A stretch of 14,576 nt of DNA from JBOFEH01 sp051650265 (GTDB lineage: Bacteria > Bacillota > Clostridia > Lachnospirales > Cellulosilyticaceae), in contig JBOFIR010000064.1 of NCBI GenBank assembly GCA_051650265.1, positions 1 to 14,576 on the forward strand, written 5' to 3'. Both the position numbers and the translations under genes were made by a program. Positions 1 to 6,397 of this stretch are shown here, piece after piece; position 1 is the first letter of the stretch, and every line of letters begins with the position of its first letter. Below the pieces are notes generated by a model. That model did not search any database, was not told where the DNA came from, and saw only the letters and a list, made by a program, of their open reading frames with translations.

Positions 1-416
1 ATAGCAACTACCCTTAGATAGCCTGCACCCAGCTCTACTACCGCTATGTCATGAGAAAGAATCCCCATGATCTGTTCTGGTATTAAGAACGCTATTAGAC
101 CAAAAAGTACAGATACCACTAGCCCAATATTCATATCAAGGCCCAATATCTTCTTAATACTTGGCACATCCTTCTTGCCCCAGTATTGCGCCATAAATAC
201 ACTTGCACCTGCATTGATTCCTAGCAGACATAATGTAAAAATAAAAATGTATTGATTTGCAAGTCCTACTGAAGCAATGGCTTGCTCTCCTAACTTACCA
301 ACCATGACATTATCAATCAAGTTGAGTGATGATGTGATAAAACTTTGTATGGTAATAGGGAGTGCAAGGACCCATAAGCTTTTCAGAAATTTCTTGTCTT
401 GAAATACTCTTAGCAT
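1..416 (-). CDS. MATE family efflux protein, N-terminal part (cut by window edge)
   Basis: The first 138 residues of a multidrug and toxin extrusion (MATE) antiporter are visible; the rest lies beyond base 1. Members of this family export cationic drugs or metabolites in exchange for sodium ions or protons across the cytoplasmic membrane. The frame opens with a short cytoplasmic N-terminus, then a first helix (FLKSLWVLALPITIQSF) followed by the family-typical stretch NLIDNVMVGKLGEQAIASVG near residues 33-52, a second hydrophobic segment, and the AGASVFMAQYWGKKD segment near residues 72-86 that matches the conserved MATE sequence after helix 2. The ATG at 416-414 is preceded on the minus strand by TAAAGGAGA at a good distance. 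The gene is divergent from the ABC exporter and is preceded by a hairpin with a U-tract, so leader control is likely. The family call is secure; substrate is unknown. Confidence 0.93.
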   Translation of the reverse strand, partial: MLRVFQDKKFLKSLWVLALPITIQSFITSSLNLIDNVMVGKLGEQAIASVGLANQYIFIFTLCLLGINAGASVFMAQYWGKKDVPSIKKILGLDMNIGLVVSVLFGLIAFLIPEQIMGILSHDIAVVELGAGYLRVVA

Positions 417-443
417 AACAATCTCCTTTAAACCTTATTTGGG

Positions 444-502
444 AATAAAAAAAGAGAAAAGTTCATGGGTTAGTTCGAGCCGCCCATCTACTTTTCTCTT
501 TT
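444..502 (-). promoter_or_regulatory. Leader hairpin with U-tract (putative attenuator) upstream of the MATE gene
   Basis: Read on the minus strand, the 13-base arm AAAAGAGAAAAGT (502-490) pairs perfectly with ACTTTTCTCTTTT (462-450). Inside it, ATGGG (487-483) pairs with CCCAT (469-465) across a two-by-two internal loop, leaving a 13-base apical loop CGGCTCGAACTAA. The 3' arm runs into seven T residues (450-444) and the MATE start codon follows 28 bases later. There is no minus-strand gene immediately upstream that would need terminating, so this is best read as a transcription attenuator or a ligand- or protein-responsive element in the MATE leader. No known riboswitch class was recognised. 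Confidence 0.6.
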
Positions 503-512
503 AATCTTTACT

Positions 513-541
513 ATTTTCTCCTAACTTATGTTAATTGTCAA
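513..541 (-). promoter_or_regulatory. Candidate promoter of the MATE gene
   Basis: On the minus strand a perfect -35 hexamer TTGACA (541-536) is followed, after 17 bases, by GAAAAT (518-513), which matches four of six -10 positions. The start point would fall near 506, only a few bases before the 5' arm of the leader hairpin at 502, so nearly the whole leader would be that hairpin. Confidence 0.5.
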
Positions 542-607
542 GCGCATATTGTAATCAAATAAATCACCTATATATATTACAATCATATTACAGATTGGAA
601 TTTTCAC

Positions 608-635
608 TTTACTTAGTAAATATTTGAACTATAAT
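608..635 (+). promoter_or_regulatory. Candidate promoter of the leader peptide and ABC exporter operon
   Basis: TTTACT (608-613) and a perfect TATAAT (630-635) are separated by 16 bases. This would start transcription near 642, shortly before the leader-peptide ribosome binding site. The TATAATTT at 630-637 is repeated in inverted orientation as AAATTATA at 647-654; this could be a repressor site across the start point, but in such AT-rich DNA it is weak evidence. Confidence 0.5.
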
Positions 636-673
636 TTAAATTATCAAAATTATAAGAGAAGGAGGTATGTCAA

Positions 674-754
674 ATGATTAATGCATTATTTAATAATCAC
701 ATTACACAATCAAATCTATTTTTATCAGACCTACCTCTTCATAACGTGCACTAG
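674..754 (+). CDS. 26-residue leader peptide of the ABC exporter operon
   Basis: A 26-codon frame begins MINALFNNHITQSNLFL and ends LPLHNVH before TAG at 752-754. It has a near-perfect ribosome binding site AAGGAGGT (659-666) seven bases upstream of the ATG, much better than expected for a chance frame this short. It is followed within 40 bases by an intrinsic terminator and then by the two exporter genes. This is the arrangement known for bmrB-bmrCD of Bacillus subtilis, where ribosome stalling on a leader peptide in the presence of ribosome-targeting antibiotics prevents termination. The peptide has no recognisable homology from memory; its role as a sensing leader is inferred from layout. 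An overlapping ATG at 667 opens only four codons and touches the Shine-Dalgarno sequence, so it was not chosen. Confidence 0.6.
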   Translation: MINALFNNHITQSNLFLSDLPLHNVH

Positions 755-773
755 GTTACCATTGGTATCCTTG
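751..773 (+). promoter_or_regulatory. Hairpin overlapping the leader stop codon; alternative to an antiterminator
   Basis: TACC (757-760) pairs with GGTA (764-767) around ATT. Further pairs G755-C769, G754-C770 and A753-T771 extend the stem across one mismatch, so the TAG stop of the leader peptide is inside the stem. The 3' side TATCCTT (766-772) can instead pair with AAGGCATA (793-800), leaving one bulged C; that pairing uses the 5' arm of the downstream terminator and would act as an antiterminator. The mutually exclusive pairings are seen in the sequence; the regulatory reading is inference. Confidence 0.45.
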
Positions 774-791
774 TATTTTTAATGCGATTTG

Positions 792-821
792 AAAGGCATA
801 GCGTCTGCTGTGCCTTTTTTT
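792..821 (+). terminator. Intrinsic terminator between leader peptide and ABC genes (attenuator)
   Basis: AAAGGCATAGC (792-802) pairs with GCTGTGCCTTT (807-817) over eleven positions, one of them a T-G wobble, around a four-base loop GTCT. A run of eight T residues spans 814-821. It lies 37 bases after the leader stop and 51 bases before the first exporter gene, so it would stop transcription before the operon unless read through. Confidence 0.8.
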
Positions 822-872
822 GCGTTTAAAAATCAGTTCCGTTCATGAAGAGTATGCATAAGGAGGTAACAC

Positions 873-2600
873 ATGCAATTCATCAAACGTTATATTTTAA
901 AACACTGGAAGCTACTTTTGCTTCCTATATTGGGGATGCTTATCTGTCTAGGTGTAGATATGACTCTCCCACTTATTCAGCAATACTTTATAGACCACGT
1001 CATACTAGGTAATATGGGCCGTATCTTAGTTCCCTTCATCGGGATCTTTGTCCTCATGATTCTTTGCCGCTGTGTATTTGGTTATATCAAGGAGTACTTA
1101 TTTGATAAATTTTCATTACTTGTCATCAAAGAGCTCCGACATGACCTATTTAGTCAAATTCAAACCTTTGAATTTGGATTCTTTGATCAAAACAATACTG
1201 GTGAACTCATGTCTCGTATTGGTGAAGATTCTGATACAGTTTGGGAAACCTTAGGCTATGGACTCAGACTACTCATCGAGATGATTTTTATTTTATCAAT
1301 GGCTTCTTTTATCATGCTTAAAATGCATACAATGCTCGCTATCATCTGTCTTTCAATTCTCATACCTGTTTCCATCATGGGTTGGTTCTTTGAAAAGAAA
1401 TTTTGGGATGTCTATACCAAAATCAGTGATCAGGTTGCACAAGTAAACTCTGTTGCACAGCAAAATATTGCTGGTATTAGGCTCGTCAAAGCTTTTTCTA
1501 GAGAAAAGCATGAGATTATGAAATTTTTAGAGACCAATGAAACACTTTACGACTTAAATCTTACACAGGCCAAACTGATGAGTAAGTTTTCACCTATTGT
1601 AGAATGTCTCACACAACTTTCTAATATTGCTGTCATTGTCATTGGTGGCTTGTTCTGCATCAATGGTCAGATTAGTATTGGTGTACTCATTGCATTTTCA
1701 AGCTATATTATGGACTTATCTTGGTGTGTCAAAAATATCAGTTCATTCATCACTATGATGTCACAAAACAAAGCATCTCTGAACCGTGTGTTTAAGATTC
1801 TAAACCGTGAACCGGAGATCTATTCACCAACCCAAGCTTATAAACCAGCAATAATCAAAGGTGATATCTGTTTCAAAAATGTCAGCTTCAAGTACAAGGA
1901 AGACTATGTACTCGAGCACATCAATCTTTTCATTCCTGCTGGAAGTAGCGTGGCCATCATGGGGCCTACAGGTTGTGGCAAAAGCACACTTGTCGCCCTC
2001 ATCGGTCGATACTATGATGCAACAGAAGGTGAAATCCTGGTGGATGGCGTCAACGTCAAAGATTGGGATCTTCCTACACTGCGTAAGCACCTGTCTATTG
2101 TTTTCCAAGATACATTCCTTTTCTCAGATAGTATCCGCAACAACGTTAACTTTGGTGAATCCTATACAGAAGATGCAATCATGCGTGCGATCGACTCTAG
2201 TTGCTCCAGGTCCTTTATTAATGAACTTGAGCAAGGCTTAGATACGGAGATCGGGGAGCGCGGTGTCGGCCTATCTGGTGGACAAAAACAACGTCTCGCT
2301 ATTGCCCGTGCACTTCTTACCAATGCTTCTATGTTGGTTCTAGATGATGCAACTTCTGCACTAGATATGGAGACCGAATATGAGGTATTACAAAACCTCT
2401 CAAAACTACCTACCAAAGCAACACATTTTATCATCGCTCATCGAATCTCTGGTGTAAAAGATGCCAACTTAATCCTTTACATGGAAAATGGGCAAGTTGT
2501 AGAAAAAGGAAATCACGAGACACTTCTTGGACTCAAGGGCCATTACTACAGCATCTATTGTGACCAATTTCAAGAATTCATCACTGGAAAGGAGGCCTAA
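873..2600 (+). CDS. ABC exporter half-transporter, degenerate-site subunit (BmrC/TM287/LmrC type)
   Basis: This 575-residue type IV ABC exporter subunit has a membrane domain (about residues 1-310, hydrophobic segments near 13-32, 51-70, 133-172 and 250-280) and a C-terminal nucleotide-binding domain. Walker A GPTGCGKST is at 364-372, the Q-loop glutamine at 412, the signature LSGGQ at 467-471, and the switch histidine at 523. Walker B reads MLVLDD: the catalytic glutamate is replaced by Asp492. In known heterodimers such as TM287/288, BmrCD and LmrCD one subunit has exactly this change. The partner is the next gene, two bases downstream, whose signature is in turn altered. Together they probably pump drugs or peptides out of the cell using one working ATP site. 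The ATG at 873 follows AAGGAGGT (860-867). Expression is probably set by the upstream leader peptide and terminator. Confidence 0.93.
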   Translation: MQFIKRYILKHWKLLLLPILGMLICLGVDMTLPLIQQYFIDHVILGNMGRILVPFIGIFVLMILCRCVFGYIKEYLFDKFSLLVIKELRHDLFSQIQTFEFGFFDQNNTGELMSRIGEDSDTVWETLGYGLRLLIEMIFILSMASFIMLKMHTMLAIICLSILIPVSIMGWFFEKKFWDVYTKISDQVAQVNSVAQQNIAGIRLVKAFSREKHEIMKFLETNETLYDLNLTQAKLMSKFSPIVECLTQLSNIAVIVIGGLFCINGQISIGVLIAFSSYIMDLSWCVKNISSFITMMSQNKASLNRVFKILNREPEIYSPTQAYKPAIIKGDICFKNVSFKYKEDYVLEHINLFIPAGSSVAIMGPTGCGKSTLVALIGRYYDATEGEILVDGVNVKDWDLPTLRKHLSIVFQDTFLFSDSIRNNVNFGESYTEDAIMRAIDSSCSRSFINELEQGLDTEIGERGVGLSGGQKQRLAIARALLTNASMLVLDDATSALDMETEYEVLQNLSKLPTKATHFIIAHRISGVKDANLILYMENGQVVEKGNHETLLGLKGHYYSIYCDQFQEFITGKEA

Positions 2601-2602
2601 TC

Positions 2603-4357
2603 TTGGAAACTAAAGAATCAAAACTCAAAACACTTGCTAGACTCTTCACCTACCTCAAGCCCTTCAAATGGCGTACATTAGGTATTATTATCCTTTTGCT
2701 CATTATTATGGGTACGAGTACACTCTACCCCTATCTCATGAAAATCTGTGTAGACTCCTTTGTTGGCACAAAAAATGTCAAAGGGCTCTTAATAATCGGT
2801 GGGATACTTATTCTTATGACTTTCACAACCATGATTCTCTCAAAAATTCGCATCTATGAAATGAGCCGTATTACAAATAGTGTATTGGTCAATATTCGTA
2901 GAGAACTCTTTACACATCTTCAGACTTTAGGCTTCAAATTCTTTGATAGTCGACCTGTTGGTAAGATTCTCTCTCGTGTTGTTGGGGATGTGAATGCACT
3001 CCAGAATCTTCTTAATAATAGTATCGCCAACTTGATTCCCAACCTATTTACCGTCATCACCGTACTAGTCATGATGCTAACACTCAATATTCCATTAACT
3101 CTTATTTGCCTCATTGTACTTCCTGCACTTTTTGGTGTGATGTTCTTCATAGAAGTGCGTTCTAATAAGATGTGGCACAAACATAGAGAACTCCGTTCAG
3201 CTATGATGGGCTATACCCATGAAGCTTTCTCAGGGATGAAAGTCGTTCAAGCTTTTGCTAATGAAAGCTATGTCAATAAACGCTACAAACATCATCTTGA
3301 TGAACATGGCGACAGTTTTTTACATGCAGTAAAATTCCAAGACTATTTTTGGCCTTCTGTTGACCTATGCCGCGGTATAGGTATGGCCACAATACTTGTT
3401 GCAGGCTATATTTTCTACAAGCAAGGTACCCTCTCTATTGGTACGATCCTTGCCTTTATCCTGTATATTGAAATGCTCTGGCGTCCAATCATCAACTTAT
3501 CTGCTTTTTATAATGCGTTTATTACCAACCTATCTGCAGCCGAACGTATATTTGAGATCTTAGATACTCAAAATGATAATGATGATGATCCTGCTTACAT
3601 CACATTGCCACCACTTCAAGGAAAAATTGAGTTTAAAAATGTAACCTTCTCCTATGATGACGATGAGACACATGCACTCAAAAATGTATCCTTCACGATC
3701 AATCCTGGTGATAAGATTGCACTTGTAGGGGAAACTGGTTCAGGTAAAACAACAATTACCAACCTCATCAGCAAATTCTATAACCCTACACAAGGTCAAG
3801 TACTCATCGATGGTATTGATCTACGTCACACCAATACACATAGCCTAAGAGAACAAATGGGGATTATGCTTCAAGATTCATTCTTATTCTCTTCTTCTAT
3901 TAAAGAAAATATCCTTTATGGTAAACTCAGTGCAACTGATGAAGAAATCACGGCAACAGCCAAGGCTGTTAATGCCCATGATTTTATCACTGCACTTGAA
4001 GAAGGCTACGATACCAACGTCAATGAACGTGGCTCAAGGTTATCTCAAGGACAGCGTCAGCTCATTGCCTTCGCTAGAGCTCTGATTGCAGATCCAAAGA
4101 TCCTTATATTAGATGAAGCCACAGCTAACATCGATACACAAACTGAACGTCTCGTTCAACAAGGCATACACAAACTTATGGAAGGTCGTACCTCTATCGT
4201 TATCGCTCATAGGCTCTCAACTATTCGTGACTGTGACAAAATCTTTGTTCTTTCTCACGGCAAGATTGTAGAGTGTGGTACACATACAGATCTTCTTGCT
4301 CAAAAAGGTACGTATCACAACCTCTATACAGCACAATACAAGTTTTTAGAAGCCTAA
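2603..4357 (+). CDS. ABC exporter half-transporter, catalytic subunit (BmrD/TM288/LmrD type)
   Basis: This 584-residue ABC exporter half-transporter is the partner of the preceding gene. Its membrane domain covers about residues 20-310, with the coupling-loop region near 200-230 (YTHEAFSGMKVVQAFANE). The nucleotide-binding domain has Walker A GETGSGKTT at 376-384, Q-loop Gln424, Walker B ILILDE with the normal catalytic Glu505, and switch His536. The signature is LSQGQ (480-484) instead of LSGGQ. Thus the weak site of the dimer would join this signature to the partner's Walker motifs with Asp492, and the canonical site would join Glu505 here to the partner's intact LSGGQ. Translation starts at TTG 2603-2605, whose AAAGGAGG is inside the end of the preceding gene, implying coupled translation. 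No convincing terminator was seen directly after it. Substrate is unknown; drug or peptide export is inferred from the family. Confidence 0.93.
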   Translation: METKESKLKTLARLFTYLKPFKWRTLGIIILLLIIMGTSTLYPYLMKICVDSFVGTKNVKGLLIIGGILILMTFTTMILSKIRIYEMSRITNSVLVNIRRELFTHLQTLGFKFFDSRPVGKILSRVVGDVNALQNLLNNSIANLIPNLFTVITVLVMMLTLNIPLTLICLIVLPALFGVMFFIEVRSNKMWHKHRELRSAMMGYTHEAFSGMKVVQAFANESYVNKRYKHHLDEHGDSFLHAVKFQDYFWPSVDLCRGIGMATILVAGYIFYKQGTLSIGTILAFILYIEMLWRPIINLSAFYNAFITNLSAAERIFEILDTQNDNDDDPAYITLPPLQGKIEFKNVTFSYDDDETHALKNVSFTINPGDKIALVGETGSGKTTITNLISKFYNPTQGQVLIDGIDLRHTNTHSLREQMGIMLQDSFLFSSSIKENILYGKLSATDEEITATAKAVNAHDFITALEEGYDTNVNERGSRLSQGQRQLIAFARALIADPKILILDEATANIDTQTERLVQQGIHKLMEGRTSIVIAHRLSTIRDCDKIFVLSHGKIVECGTHTDLLAQKGTYHNLYTAQYKFLEA

Positions 4358-4374
4358 ATATTTTAGGAATAATA

Positions 4375-4421
4375 TCCATATCTTCTAGACATACTAGGCT
4401 TGTAATACTACTAGATATGGA
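4375..4421 (+). repeat. Inverted repeat covering the start of the stalk-protein ribosome binding site
   Basis: TCCATATCT (4375-4383) is repeated in inverted orientation as AGATATGGA (4413-4421), nine perfect base pairs with a 29-base loop. The 3' arm overlaps the first bases of the GGAGG (4419-4423) used by the gene starting at 4430. No T-run follows, so it is not a terminator. It may be a DNA operator or an RNA hairpin that masks the ribosome binding site. Confidence 0.4.
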
Positions 4422-4429
4422 GGCACGTT

Positions 4430-5047
4430 ATGAACAAAAGAACTCGTAAGTATTTAACACTTTTCATAGCCATCCTTACAATGAGCTGTATGGTTATGAC
4501 TCTTTTTGCAACACAAGGTGGTAAACGCGTTCGTGTGTACTTAACAGATGGTATTAAATACACATTAAGTGGAAAAGAAATTCTCCCAAAAGCAACAACA
4601 ATCATCCTAAAGGATAAAGCTTATGCTCCAGTAGAAGAATTAGCTAAAGCTTTAGGTTACAGCGTGGAAGTGAAGGGTGATTCAGTGATGATCACTCCAG
4701 GCAAGCCAATGCCTCCTACTCCACCGGTAAAACCTGTACCACCTACAAAACCAGTTCCACCAACTCAACCAGCTCAGAATGTTACTATTCCTAAAGCCGA
4801 GATTGTAGCAATCAACTTCACTGACAAAACAGTGTCTGTCTTACCAGCAGGTAAAGCAAATGAAGTTGCTAACCTTATTGATCTTAAGGTAACTGACAAA
4901 ACAACAATCACTGATGGAAAAACCAAAAAACTTTACTCAATCAATGATTTAACAACTGGTATGCCTGTTCAAGTTGTACACTCTGCAGCTATGACAAAAT
5001 CCATACCACCTCAAACTGAAGCTATTACAATTACACTTTTAAAATAG
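4430..5047 (+). CDS. Secreted protein with copper-amine-oxidase-N-like (stalk) domain and proline-rich linker
   Basis: This 205-residue protein has a basic N-terminus (MNKRTRK) and a hydrophobic export segment at about 9-27. A domain at about 34-90 resembles the copper amine oxidase N-terminal family common in clostridial surface proteins (VRVYLTDGIKYTLSGK, then APVEELAKALGYSVEVKGDSVMITP). The segment 92-114 is a proline-rich linker with PPTPP, KPVPP and PPTQP repeats. The C-terminal part, about 117-205, is threonine- and lysine-rich, looks like a small beta domain, and was not recognised. Cys20 is in the export segment but the residues before it (TMS) are not a good lipobox, so secretion or membrane anchoring is more likely than lipidation. 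ATG 4430 follows GGAGG by six bases. It is probably a single-gene unit, ending in the terminator at 5068-5100. The function is unknown. Confidence 0.75.
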   Translation: MNKRTRKYLTLFIAILTMSCMVMTLFATQGGKRVRVYLTDGIKYTLSGKEILPKATTIILKDKAYAPVEELAKALGYSVEVKGDSVMITPGKPMPPTPPVKPVPPTKPVPPTQPAQNVTIPKAEIVAINFTDKTVSVLPAGKANEVANLIDLKVTDKTTITDGKTKKLYSINDLTTGMPVQVVHSAAMTKSIPPQTEAITITLLK

Positions 5048-5067
5048 CATCTTTTCTCAAAACACTA

Positions 5068-5100
5068 GAAAAAGGTATTGGAAAAACCAATACCTTTTTC
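5068..5100. terminator. Bidirectional intrinsic terminator between convergent genes
   Basis: GAAAAAGGTATTGG (5068-5081) pairs perfectly with CCAATACCTTTTTC (5087-5100) around AAAAA, giving a 14-bp stem whose outer A/T run serves as a U-tract on either strand. It closes the stalk-protein gene (plus) and the BirA-like gene (minus), whose stop codons are 21 and 31 bases away. Confidence 0.9.
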
Positions 5101-5130
5101 TATGCACATATTTTTTTATAACGCGTCTTT

Positions 5131-5934
5131 TTATCCACAAAAAGAGTTATTTACTTGTGTATTTGTGGATACTCTCTCATATATTTTATTTAATAAGGTC
5201 GCAATGACCTCACTCCGATTGCAATAATCTCCCGTTAGTTCACTAAGCGCAGTTTCTACCTGATCCTCACACCCTGCTTGCCTGCGATCATAAATATTGA
5301 TACCAATCCCAACAACTATACTCTGTATCAACGCACTCTCAGCCTCAACACTGAGCTCTGTAAGCACACCCGCTACTTTCTTTCCATCAATGCACAGATC
5401 ATTTCCACCAACCTGTGTGACTTCCTGCCTTGTTAGCGCTGTAATCACTTGTTGAATACTTTCATAAACTTGTGCTAAGTAACTCTTATGTGCTTCCCAA
5501 CTGATAGCTGGGCGCAGCAGTATACTCATATAGACACCTTTTCCCTCTGGTGAGATAAACTCACGTTGTGCTCTGCCTTTACCTGCAGTCTGCATTTCAC
5601 TTGCTACAACAGTCCATTCCAAAGCACCATCTAGCGCAAGTTCTTTGAGCCTTCTATTAGTTGAGTCAATTGTTTTATGAATTTCTATGTGTACCTGATC
5701 ATTTGGCATCATCAAGTGATTTTGGATTTTGATAAGAGATAGAATATCAGAGTTTGGATCGAGTCTATAACCTTTCTTACGAATAGATTGTATATCATAC
5801 CCTTCTTCTCTTAGTAAGTTAATTGCCTTCCAAATTGCCGTGCGGCTCATACCAAAATGAGTTGCCAATTCCTCTCCAGATAAAATCTCTCCCTTATGGG
5901 ATTCAAACAACCTTAAAATATGTTCTTTTGTCAA
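5131..5934 (-). CDS. BirA-like protein (HTH plus biotin-ligase fold), probably not an active ligase
   Basis: Residues 1-60 form a winged-helix domain (ILSGEELATHFGMSRTAIWK, then GYDIQSIRKKGYRL), as in bifunctional BirA. The ligase fold follows: DSTN at 90-93, QTAGKGR at 115-121, SPEGKGVYMSILLRP, GKKVAG at 184-189 and GIGIN at 209-213. Two things are odd. The nearly invariant KWPND motif reads VGGND (175-179), losing the lysine that contacts ligands in known ligases. The protein also stops at 267 residues, without the C-terminal SH3-like domain of the usual ~320-residue enzyme, and only 31 bases separate its stop from a terminator. Normal BirA makes biotinyl-AMP, loads biotin onto carboxylases and can repress biotin genes. 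This copy may be a biotin-responsive regulator or a decaying paralog. TTG 5934 is chosen because AGGAG (5947-5943) lies eight bases away; the in-frame GTG at 5943 overlaps that AGGAG. Confidence 0.8.
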   Translation of the reverse strand: MTKEHILRLFESHKGEILSGEELATHFGMSRTAIWKAINLLREEGYDIQSIRKKGYRLDPNSDILSLIKIQNHLMMPNDQVHIEIHKTIDSTNRRLKELALDGALEWTVVASEMQTAGKGRAQREFISPEGKGVYMSILLRPAISWEAHKSYLAQVYESIQQVITALTRQEVTQVGGNDLCIDGKKVAGVLTELSVEAESALIQSIVVGIGINIYDRRQAGCEDQVETALSELTGDYCNRSEVIATLLNKIYERVSTNTQVNNSFCG

Positions 5935-6112
5935 AATGATCACTCCTATTGATTTAAATATACGTTGTATTTGAAATCAAGTCTATCTTTTTCCGTATTT
6001 TCTAGTCCTCTGTATTCTCAAATAAATCCATTACATCATCTAAGCTCCTGCGGATATACTAATTCCAAGAAAAGAAGTCATATCTTAACTATTCACAAAG
6101 GAGACTTACCTG

Positions 6113-6286
6113 ATGAAAAAAGAAAAATACTGTGCACAACCTATTACAAATATCCCTAACCTTTTAGATACTACTGATCCAAAGTTCAAAGATGGTACGT
6201 TAATCGGAGACGATGATCTTCATGATGGCTTTTCTGCACGTGGCACTGTACGTTATGGGGAAGAAGTAGATGCAGATGACCTATAG
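6113..6286 (+). CDS. Small acidic protein of unknown function (57 residues)
   Basis: The frame runs from ATG 6113 to TAG 6284-6286 and starts MKKEKYCAQPITNIPNLLD. AAGGAG (6098-6103) is nine bases upstream, a typical ribosome binding site, and a TATACT at 6055-6060 could be its -10 element. The product has a short basic start, one cysteine (Cys7), then many aspartates (a DDD run near 33-35, a tail ending VDADDL), and no hydrophobic segment, so it should be a soluble cytoplasmic acidic protein. The last seven codons and the stop make the 5' half of a 40-base perfect palindrome that acts as its terminator, which argues for a compact stand-alone gene. It lies between the BirA-like and YeiL-like genes with its own signals. 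I do not recognise a family; a peptide precursor or small regulatory protein is possible but unsupported. Confidence 0.6.
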   Translation: MKKEKYCAQPITNIPNLLDTTDPKFKDGTLIGDDDLHDGFSARGTVRYGEEVDADDL

Positions 6287-6305
6287 GTCATCTGCATCTA
6301 CTTTT
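6264..6305 (+). terminator. 40-base perfect palindrome overlapping the end of the small ORF; terminator
   Basis: The bases from 6264 to 6303 are a perfect palindrome centred between 6283 and 6284, on CTATAG. As RNA it forms an 18-bp stem with a TATA loop; the left arm begins AAGTAGATGCAGATGACC. It is followed by T residues to 6305. The centre includes the TAG stop, so the left arm codes for the C-terminal residues and the right arm is untranslated. It probably stops transcription before the YeiL-like gene. Confidence 0.75.
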
Positions 6306-6342
6306 CATAGAAATGGCACTAGTACAACACAAATTAAATCGT

Positions 6343-6348
6343 TATAAT
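6343..6348 (+). promoter_or_regulatory. -10 element for the YeiL-like gene
   Basis: A perfect TATAAT lies 50 bases upstream of the ATG at 6398, after the palindromic terminator. No good -35 hexamer is found 16-18 bases upstream (TAGTAC at 6320-6325), which would fit a promoter needing an activator or an otherwise weak one. The gene's ribosome binding site is AAAGGAA (6384-6390). Confidence 0.45.
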
Positions 6349-6397
6349 AAAATCATATAACTACTTTAAAAATCTCCATAATTAAAGGAATTTCCCC

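Noticed and set aside
67..255. 62-codon plus-strand frame inside the MATE gene
   Set aside because: It is the antisense shadow of a clear MATE coding sequence on the minus strand.
630..654. 8-bp inverted repeat across the leader promoter as a repressor operator
   Set aside because: It is made only of A and T with one half being the -10 element itself, so chance is a sufficient explanation; it is mentioned with the promoter only.
4353..4367. CCTAAA/TTTAGG hairpin at the stop codon of the second ABC gene as terminator
   Set aside because: The stem is only six mostly A-T pairs and no T-run follows.
5941..5985. Imperfect inverted repeat upstream of the BirA-like gene as a biotin operator
   Set aside because: The arms are interrupted and do not resemble the TTGTTAAC-type Firmicute BirA site I know of.
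5965..6159. 64-codon open frame between the BirA-like and small acidic genes
   Set aside because: It overlaps the well-supported ORF at 6113 in another frame, has no ribosome binding site and has low-complexity Ser/Leu content.
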